This document shows, piece by piece, positions 56,984 through 64,000 of a DNA stretch of 64,000 nucleotides. The notes beneath the pieces are model-generated. The model had not been told where the DNA came from. It worked only from the letters and a program-made list of their open reading frames with translations, and did not search any database. How positions within the stretch are numbered: position 1 is the stretch's first letter; each line of letters starts with the position of its first letter. This stretch comes from Paenibacillus whitsoniae (lineage in GTDB: Bacteria > Bacillota > Bacilli > Paenibacillales > NBRC-103111), in assembly GCF_003955665.1 (NCBI RefSeq), contig NZ_RXHU01000082.1, positions 92,904 to 156,903 on the forward strand, in the 5' to 3' direction. The translations under genes and the position numbers were made by a program.

Positions 56984-58522
56984 TTAGTGATTGATAATCG
57001 TAGCTCCGGTCATTTGCTCCGGTTGCTTAACTTGCAGCAAGTCGAGCAGGGTCGGTGCAATATCGGCCAGAATGCCGCCGTCTCTTAGTGTAACAGATTT
57101 GTCCGTCACAATAAAAGGGACTGGATTCGTCGTGTGCGCCGTATTGCGTGTACCGTCCGGATTGGTCACGATATCCGCGTTGCCATGGTCTGCTGTGATG
57201 CACACCACGCCGCCTTTTGCCAGCACCGCTTCGACGACTTTGCCTAGGCACTCGTCTGTCGCTTCGATCGCTTTCACAGTCGGCTCCAGCAAGCCGGAGT
57301 GGCCAACCATGTCCGGGTTCGCGAAGTTCAGGATGATCGTGTCGTGCTTCTCCGCCTCGATCTCCTTCACTACCGCGTCTGCCAGCTCGTACGCGCTCAT
57401 TTCAGGCTGCAGGTCGTAGGTGGCGACCTTCGGCGAAGGAATGAGCAGGCGGGTCTCGCCTGGCAGCTCGTGATCACGGCCGCCGCTGAAGAAGAACGTC
57501 ACGTGCGGGTACTTCTCGGTCTCTGCCGCGCGCAGCTGCTTCAAACCGTTTTGCGCGATAACCTCACCGTACGTGTTATCGAGGTCTTTCGGCTTGTAGG
57601 CCACGAAGCCGTCAACGGACTCACTGAACAGCGTCAAGCAGACGAAGTACAGGTTTTTGGCCGCTTGCGGCCCGCGATCAAAGCCGCGGAAGTCTTCGTT
57701 CGTGAAGACTTGCGACAGCTGAATGGCACGGTCAGGACGGAAGTTGAAGAAGACGACGGCGTCGCCGGACTCAACCAAGCCTACAGGCTTGCCGTCTTCG
57801 CCTACGATCACGGTCGGCATAACGAACTCGTCATAGACCGATTTCTCGTACGACTCGATGATCGCTTTCATCGGATCGGTGTACGCAGGGCCTTCGCCAT
57901 AAACCATGGCGCGGTACGATTTTTCCGTACGCTCCCAGCGTTTATCGCGATCCATCGCGTAGTAGCGGCCTTGAACGGTCGCGATTTTGCCTACGCCGAC
58001 TTCACTGATTTTGTTCAGCAGGCGTTCCATGTACCCTTTCGCGGAATCCGGCGCCACGTCGCGGCCGTCCAGGAAAGCGTGGATATACACATCTGCGAAC
58101 TGCTCTTTTTTGCACAGATCCAGCAAAGCGAACAAATGCTCGATGTGGCTGTGCACGCCGCCGTCGGACAACAATCCGTACAAGTGAAGCTTTTTGCCGT
58201 TGTCTTTGGCATGGCGCACGGCGCTGACGATCGTTTCGTTGTCAAAAAATTCGCCGTCACGAATCGATTTGGAAATCCGCGTCAAGTCCTGATACACAAC
58301 ACGGCCTGCGCCGATGTTCAAGTGACCGACTTCGGAGTTGCCCATTTGGCCTTGCGGCAAACCGACCGCCTCACCGCAAGCGGTGAGGGTTGTATGTGGA
58401 TAACTCGACCAGTACCGATCGTAGTTCGGCTTTTTCGCGTGAGCAACTGCGTTGCCCTGCTCTTCCGAACGAAGTCCGAAGCCGTCGAGAATGATGAGTG
58501 CTACCGGTTTCGGTCTCGTCAT
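56984..58522 (-). CDS. gpmI: 2,3-bisphosphoglycerate-independent phosphoglycerate mutase
   Basis: 512 residues. Interconverts 3- and 2-phosphoglycerate with two Mn ions. Alkaline-phosphatase-fold signatures: ALIILDGFGL (metal Asp), GQMGNSEVGHLNIGAGR (catalytic Ser region), FANPDMVGHSG and ITADHGNADIV (metal ligands). It starts 1 bp behind the tpiA stop. Start after GGGGCGAAG. Confidence 0.98.
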   Translation of the reverse strand: MTRPKPVALIILDGFGLRSEEQGNAVAHAKKPNYDRYWSSYPHTTLTACGEAVGLPQGQMGNSEVGHLNIGAGRVVYQDLTRISKSIRDGEFFDNETIVSAVRHAKDNGKKLHLYGLLSDGGVHSHIEHLFALLDLCKKEQFADVYIHAFLDGRDVAPDSAKGYMERLLNKISEVGVGKIATVQGRYYAMDRDKRWERTEKSYRAMVYGEGPAYTDPMKAIIESYEKSVYDEFVMPTVIVGEDGKPVGLVESGDAVVFFNFRPDRAIQLSQVFTNEDFRGFDRGPQAAKNLYFVCLTLFSESVDGFVAYKPKDLDNTYGEVIAQNGLKQLRAAETEKYPHVTFFFSGGRDHELPGETRLLIPSPKVATYDLQPEMSAYELADAVVKEIEAEKHDTIILNFANPDMVGHSGLLEPTVKAIEATDECLGKVVEAVLAKGGVVCITADHGNADIVTNPDGTRNTAHTTNPVPFIVTDKSVTLRDGGILADIAPTLLDLLQVKQPEQMTGATIINH

Positions 58523-58523
58523 C

Positions 58524-59276
58524 TTACTTCGCCCCCTGGACGAGTTGGATGTAGGAAGCGGACTCCAGGCTCGCTCCGCCTACGAGTGCGCCGTCGATGT
58601 CAGGCTGTGCCATGTACTCGGCGATGTTGTTCGGCTTCACGCTGCCGCCGTATTGGATGCGAACCGCTGCCGCAACCGTTTCACCATAGAGACCTTTAAC
58701 GAGCTCACGGATGTAGCCGATCACGTCTTGCGCGTCAGCTGCTGTCGAGGATTTACCCGTACCGATTGCCCAGATTGGCTCGTACGCGATCACGACTTTC
58801 GCCGCTTGCTCTGCGCTCAGGCCGGCAAAAGCCGCTTCCGTTTGCACTTTGCACACGTCTTTCGTTTGACCCGCTTCGCGCTCTTCCAGCTTCTCGCCTA
58901 CGCACAGGATCGGTTTCAAGCCGTGTTTGAACGCTGCAGCGACTTTTTTGTTCACGATTTCGTCTGTCTCTGCGAAGTAAGCTCTGCGCTCGGAGTGACC
59001 GATGATCACATACTCTACGCCAAGATCTTTCAGCATTACACCGCTGATCTCGCCCGTGAACGCGCCGTTATCTTCAAAATGAAGGTTTTGCGCGCCAACG
59101 TGCAAATCCGTGCCTTTCACAGCTTCAACCAGCGCAGGCAGGTTTGTAAAAGGAGAACAAATGACGCTCTCTACGCCCGCTACTGTGCTGCCTTTCACTT
59201 CATTCACGAAGCTGACCGCTTCGGAAACGGTTTTGAACATTTTCCAGTTCCCCGCGATAATCGGAGTTCTACTCAT
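58524..59276 (-). CDS. tpiA: Triose-phosphate isomerase
   Basis: 250 residues. Interconverts dihydroxyacetone phosphate and glyceraldehyde 3-phosphate. AGNWKMFKT (Lys), YVIIGHSERRAYF (His), AYEPIWAIGTGKSS (catalytic Glu and loop 6) are all present. Second to last of the triose genes in the operon; AGGAGG-type site upstream. Confidence 0.98.
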   Translation of the reverse strand: MSRTPIIAGNWKMFKTVSEAVSFVNEVKGSTVAGVESVICSPFTNLPALVEAVKGTDLHVGAQNLHFEDNGAFTGEISGVMLKDLGVEYVIIGHSERRAYFAETDEIVNKKVAAAFKHGLKPILCVGEKLEEREAGQTKDVCKVQTEAAFAGLSAEQAAKVVIAYEPIWAIGTGKSSTAADAQDVIGYIRELVKGLYGETVAAAVRIQYGGSVKPNNIAEYMAQPDIDGALVGGASLESASYIQLVQGAK

Positions 59277-59323
59277 GGGTCAAATCCTCCTCAAATTAAG
59301 TATCCGGTCGCCCGGCTCCATGC

Positions 59324-60505
59324 TTATTTATCGTTAAGTGCTACGACGCCAGGAAGCGCTTTGCCTTCCATGAATTCCAGGGATGCGCCGCCGCCAGTGG
59401 ACATGTGGTCCATTTTGTCAGCCAAGTGGAATTTCTCAGTTGCCGCAGCAGAGTCGCCGCCGCCGATCACTGTGTAACCTTCTGTGTTCGCGCAAGCTTC
59501 AGCCACCGCACGCGTACCGTGGGAGAACGGCTCGATTTCGAAAACGCCCATTGGCCCGTTCCATACAACCAGCTTGGATTTTGCAATCACGTCAGCGTAA
59601 AGTTCACGCGTTTTCGGACCGATGTCGATGCCTTCCCAGCCAGCCGGAATGCCGTCGATGCCCACGATTTGTGTGTTCGCATCCGCGCCGAATTTGTCAG
59701 CAACTACGATGTCGACCGGAATCAGGAAGTTTACGCCTTTTTCTTTGGCTTTCTCGATGAAGCTGAGCACCAGATCAAGCTTGGACTCATCCAGCAAGGA
59801 TTTTCCGATTTCGTAGCCTTGCGCTTTCAGGAATGTATAGGACAGACCGCCGCCGATCAGGACGTTGTCTGCAATGTTCAGAAGGTTTTCGATGACAGCA
59901 ATTTTGTCTTTCACTTTGGAGCCGCCGACGATCGCTGTGAAAGGACGCGCAGGGTTGTTCAATGCTTTTCCAAGAACGTCCAGTTCTTTCTCCATCAAAA
60001 GACCGGACACCGCCGGAATGTAAGCCGCAATCCCCGCTGTGGAAGCGTGCGCACGGTGAGCCGCGCCGAATGCGTCATTCACGAACAGATCAGCCAAGCT
60101 TGCAAAAGCTTTTGCCAATTCCGGATCGTTCTTCTCTTCGCCTGCGTTGAAACGAACGTTTTCAAGCAAAAGCACATCGCCATTCTGAAGCGCATCGACT
60201 TGCGCTTTCACGATTTCACCAACGGATTCATTCGCTTTGATCACATTTTGACCGAGTAATTCAGCCAATTTTGCGGCAACCGGTGTTAAACGAAGCTCTT
60301 CAACCACTTGACCGTTTGGACGACCAAAATGCGCAGCAAGAATAACTTTTGCCCCTTTCTCGACCAAGTACTTGATCGTTGGCAGCGTTTCTCTGATGCG
60401 TGTGTCGTCAGTGATCTGACCGTTCTCTACAGGCACGTTGAAATCAACGCGGACAAAAACTCGTTTACCAGCAACTTCTACATCACGTACACTTTTCTTA
60501 TTCAT
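59324..60505 (-). CDS. pgk: Phosphoglycerate kinase
   Basis: 393 residues. Makes ATP from 1,3-bisphosphoglycerate. RVDFNVPVENGQITDDTRIR, LAAHFGRPNG, VGGSKVKDKIAVIENLL, and VIGGGDSAAATEKFHLADKM are family motifs. The ATG at 60505 follows GGAGG; a start two codons earlier is unlikely. Confidence 0.98.
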   Translation of the reverse strand: MNKKSVRDVEVAGKRVFVRVDFNVPVENGQITDDTRIRETLPTIKYLVEKGAKVILAAHFGRPNGQVVEELRLTPVAAKLAELLGQNVIKANESVGEIVKAQVDALQNGDVLLLENVRFNAGEEKNDPELAKAFASLADLFVNDAFGAAHRAHASTAGIAAYIPAVSGLLMEKELDVLGKALNNPARPFTAIVGGSKVKDKIAVIENLLNIADNVLIGGGLSYTFLKAQGYEIGKSLLDESKLDLVLSFIEKAKEKGVNFLIPVDIVVADKFGADANTQIVGIDGIPAGWEGIDIGPKTRELYADVIAKSKLVVWNGPMGVFEIEPFSHGTRAVAEACANTEGYTVIGGGDSAAATEKFHLADKMDHMSTGGGASLEFMEGKALPGVVALNDK

Positions 60506-60607
60506 CGTCAAAAGCCTCCTAAAAGTTTTCGTCAGAAAACTGACTTCGTAAGCACAAGCTCCCGAACGTGTATGGTTTCTCCGGTCTATCGGATATAGCG
60601 AAAATCA

Positions 60608-60643
60608 CACATAAAGAGGAGAATCGCTTCTCCCCTTCATGTG
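60608..60643 (-). promoter_or_regulatory. Hairpin between gapA and pgk
   Basis: CACAT-AAG-GGAGAA pairs with TTCTCC-CTT-ATGTG in the 160-bp gap. No T-run follows. It looks like a stabilising or processing stem that keeps gapA mRNA above pgk, as is known for the B. subtilis gapA operon. Confidence 0.6.
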
Positions 60644-60667
60644 GCTCTATCGTGTCTAGCTATGCAA

Positions 60668-61675
<1,008 letters not shown>

Positions 61676-61759
61676 CGTCAATTCCTCCTAAAAGTACATG
61701 ATTAATTATATTTCAAAACGCAGCCCGGTAAGGCATACGTTATGATGTCTCATTTTCAC

Positions 61760-62782
61760 TCAGGCATGCTTCATAATTTCCTGGGCAGCCGCTTCGTCCG
61801 TGACCAGCACATCTTCCTGACCGTGCTTCAGTACCGCCGCGATGGCTTCGCCCTTGCTTCTCCCGCCAGCAACACCGATCACGACCTCAATGCGCTGCAG
61901 ATCCTCCAGTTTAAGTCCCACCGTAGGCATCTTGTGAACCACATTCCCTTGCCGGTCAAAATAGTACCCTAACGCTTCCGCCAATGCGCCATCGGCTCTG
62001 AGGCTGCCTGTCGTCTCATCATCCACCTTGCGGCGGCGTGCCATGACCATAGCATCTCCGATCCCGTGCACAACAATGCGACAACTGCGTACCGCGCTCA
62101 CAACTTCCTGAATCTGCGGATCCTGCATCAGCGTCTGATACGCTTCTTCGCCAAGATGGTCAGGCACATGCAAAAGCCTGTATTTCCCGCCCGTCTTCTT
62201 CGCCATGATCGAAGCGATCGTGTTCGCCTGCATATCTACGCTTTCACCAAGCCCTCCGCGCGCTGGTACGAACCAGCTGCCTTTCATGGAGGACGATGTC
62301 ACCAGGTTATTGGCGATTTGCGCCAGCGTCGATCCACCCGTCACCGCGATGATGTCATCTTTAGCGACATACTTCTTCAATGCTGCGGCTCCCGCGCGTC
62401 CCAGTTCTTTTTTCGTGAATTCCGAAGTGTCGGAATCACCGGGAACGATAATGACCTGCGAGATGCCGTACGCCTTCGCAATCGCTTCTTCCAGATCTGT
62501 GAGGCCAAAAGCCATCTTAATGATCGGCTGCATATCCTCGAGCAGCTTCCTGCCCGTTTCGCTGATCTTCATGCCAGTAGGATCGGATTCGAGGAGACCA
62601 AGTTCCTTAAGGAACTCGACTTCGCCGCGAAGCACCCTCTCTGTCATATCGAGCGAGGACGCTAACGACCTGCGACCGACAACACCGGATACAAGAATGT
62701 GCTGCAGAATGGAGTAACGCTTCTTCATGATGTCCATGACATCAGGCATGAGCTGTTTTTGAATGTCAAGAATTTCTCTCAT
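61760..62782 (-). CDS. cggR: Central glycolytic genes regulator CggR
   Basis: 340 residues. SorC-family repressor: an N-terminal HTH (VSGVVGRRSLASSLDMTERV) and a phosphosugar-binding C-terminal domain (DDIIAVTGGSTLAQIANNLV, FVPARGGLGESVDMQANTIA). It binds fructose-1,6-bisphosphate and then releases the gap operon. The operator just upstream shows its site. A weak ribosome site precedes 62782. Confidence 0.96.
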   Translation of the reverse strand: MREILDIQKQLMPDVMDIMKKRYSILQHILVSGVVGRRSLASSLDMTERVLRGEVEFLKELGLLESDPTGMKISETGRKLLEDMQPIIKMAFGLTDLEEAIAKAYGISQVIIVPGDSDTSEFTKKELGRAGAAALKKYVAKDDIIAVTGGSTLAQIANNLVTSSSMKGSWFVPARGGLGESVDMQANTIASIMAKKTGGKYRLLHVPDHLGEEAYQTLMQDPQIQEVVSAVRSCRIVVHGIGDAMVMARRRKVDDETTGSLRADGALAEALGYYFDRQGNVVHKMPTVGLKLEDLQRIEVVIGVAGGRSKGEAIAAVLKHGQEDVLVTDEAAAQEIMKHA

Positions 62783-62815
62783 ATGACGACCGTCAACACT
62801 CCTGCTCCTATGATG

Positions 62816-62850
62816 GACGTTTTGTGTCCCGCGTATACATTTTGTGTCCC
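62816..62850 (-). promoter_or_regulatory. CggR operator
   Basis: Two direct repeats on the minus strand: GGGACACAAAATGT and CGGGACACAAAACGTC. They fit the B. subtilis CggR pattern CGGGAC-N6-TGTC repeated at two helical turns. It lies between promoter and start codon of cggR. Confidence 0.85.
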
Positions 62851-62923
62851 ACCCGGGTGAAAAAAAAGGCGTCTAGCAAGTTGTTTCAATTTCGTGAAAA
62901 CTTTCTGACTTCTTACAGAGTTT

Positions 62924-62952
62924 ATTATAACCAATTCTTCGGCAACATTCAA
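62924..62952 (-). promoter_or_regulatory. Promoter of the cggR-gapA operon
   Basis: TTGAAT (62952-62947), 17-nt spacer, TATAAT (62929-62924). The leader to the CggR operator is about 75 bp downstream. Confidence 0.82.
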
Positions 62953-63057
62953 GATTTGTTCAAACAAAAAGATGAATTTAGGCTGTAAGGGCTTTCCTTC
63001 TTGCTTTTTCTGCGCGCCTGTCATATAATAACCCTTGCTTCGCTTTTTTGTGAACAT

Positions 63058-63129
63058 GCGCCCGTGGTCCAATGGATATGACGTAGGCCTCCGAAGCCTG
63101 AGATAAAGGTTCGATTCCTTTCGGGCGCG
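63058..63129 (+). tRNA. tRNA-Arg (anticodon CCG)
   Basis: All arms fold: acceptor GCGCCCG/CGGGCGC, anticodon stem TAGGC/GCCTG with loop CTCCGAA, T arm AAAGG-TTCGATT-CCTTT. Anticodon CCG reads CGG codons. CCA is not encoded. Confidence 0.97.
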
Positions 63130-63152
63130 TAACAGAATGAGTTGTAAGGAAA

Positions 63153-63177
63153 GCCCGCCGATTCGGCGGGCTTTTTT
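63153..63177 (+). terminator. Terminator behind tRNA-Arg
   Basis: GCCCGCCG (63153-63160) and CGGCGGGC (63164-63171) form a perfect stem with a 3-nt loop, then TTTTTT. Confidence 0.92.
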
Positions 63178-63981
63178 ATTTATCTGGCTGGATCGCGTGG
63201 GCCACCAGTTTGCCAGGGATTGCTGCTAGTCCGTTGCTCCAGTTCAACATCCGCCTCGCGCACGATCCCCTTCGTTCAGTGCAGCTCCAGATACTCCGAT
63301 TGCCAACTAACCCCCCCTCATTGTTCATTCACCCGCTTACAGCTTCGGCAACGATCCCCTTGGCTCAGGGGAGCAACTCAGGTACTTCAATGCCCTAACA
63401 AGCTATAGGTATTCACTCACACCTTCAACCATTGTCCTTTTTACTTAGATCGTCGTGGGCCCCCTATCTCATTCATTCTACCTTACGCTATGCAGCCCCT
63501 TTGAACATCGCCCCCTGGATTTTTGCACAATCAGCTGTAAAACTTACATGTAAATTTCCGAGTTCCCCCTAAATCTGAAATAGAAGTTGCAATAACGACA
63601 TCAAAATCCGCTTCGCTCCTGCTTAATCCCCTACTATTTAGACGAAGTAGATTATCTTGCTGTACCAAATACAGGTAAACCTCCCTAAAAGAGCTCTTTT
63701 TGCAAAATTAGCTGTACGTTTTACAGGTCGCCCGTCACTGAAGGATCGCCACACTCGCGGTCTCCCTGAGCAACAGGGATAGTTGCCAAAGCGTGGCGGC
63801 GGCAGCATCATTCATCTTCCTCAGCGCACTCTACCTACTCCTGAGCGATAGGGATAATGGCCAAAGCCAAAGCAAAGCCACAGCCCCCAACCCTTCCCTC
63901 CCCACCAGCATTCATCTTTGTTTGACCTTTGTTTGACCTTTCTTGACCTTAAGACGTTTTTTCGTTATCATACTTGTAGAT
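63178..63981. other. Gene-free contig end with short imperfect repeats
   Basis: No gene can be supported. Two imperfect copies of a TTTTTGCA-AAT-AGCTGTA motif (about 63522-63556 and 63697-63726) and two of CTGAGC-A-AGGGATA-TTGCC type (63766-63790, 63841-63864) are present, short dispersed repeats of unknown origin. Confidence 0.4.
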
Positions 63982-64000
63982 CTGTCTCTTATACACATCT
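63982..64000. other. Tn5 mosaic end / Nextera adapter sequence (artifact)
   Basis: CTGTCTCTTATACACATCT is exactly the 19-bp Tn5 mosaic end used in Nextera libraries. It is at the very end of the window, so it is untrimmed adapter and not genomic DNA. Confidence 0.97.

Noticed and set aside
62779..63072. 97-codon minus-strand frame in front of cggR
   Set aside because: It covers the cggR promoter, the CggR operator and the antisense of tRNA-Arg; no family features.

Overview
The window reads as a chromosomal contig end from a Paenibacillus-like member of the Bacillales. The evidence is the gene order gapA-pgk-tpiA-gpmI-eno behind a CggR repressor, the order secG-carboxylesterase-rnr-smpB-ssrA, strong GGAGG ribosome binding sites, and PBSX-type phage genes. 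Almost everything is on the minus strand. The last 19 bases are a Tn5/Nextera mosaic end, so the contig stops at a library adapter and not at biology.

Region 1 (1-10238) is host accessory DNA. It holds an ilvD gene under its own GntR regulator, then a cluster of a multicopper oxidase, two NAD(P)-binding epimerase-like proteins, a DHA2 efflux pump, an SRPBCC protein and TetR regulators. At least ten copies of one dyad operator (core TGATTGATCAATCACTAAC) sit between these genes. The cluster has grown by duplication: one tetR copy is intact, one has lost about 28 internal residues, one survives only as a 3' remnant, and the SRPBCC gene begins with about 26 residues copied from the neighbouring epimerase.

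Region 2 (10239-44140) is a complete-looking prophage of about 33.9 kb with a contractile tail. It sits in the 3' end of ssrA and is flanked by a 14-bp direct repeat (attL 10239-10252, attR 44127-44140). From right to left it carries a serine integrase split into two polypeptides, an ImmR/ImmA switch with six 19-bp operators, early genes, a replication module (replisome organizer with internal iterons, helicase loader, DnaB), a radical SAM enzyme within a run of small genes joined by a repeated linker, late regulators, HNH and terminase, HK97-type head, sheath and tube, a tail chaperone with a programmed -1 frameshift, tape measure, PBSX-like baseplate, fibre, and a lysis block with an unexpected papain-like protease. 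Three genes at the left end look like lysogenic conversion genes.

Region 3 (44128-49230) is the tmRNA/trans-translation and RNA-quality block: ssrA, smpB, rnr, esterase and secG. Region 4 (49381-54828) is a small catabolic locus: an enolase-superfamily protein, a Gfo/Idh/MocA oxidoreductase, a nitrilase-family amidase, and a divergent GntR regulator fused to a solute-binding domain. A shared dyad at both divergent promoters suggests that the fusion controls the nitrilase. Region 5 (54859-62952) is an M50-type membrane peptidase and the glycolytic gap operon with a recognisable CggR operator. A tRNA-Arg(CCG) and about 0.8 kb of gene-free repeat-bearing DNA close the window.
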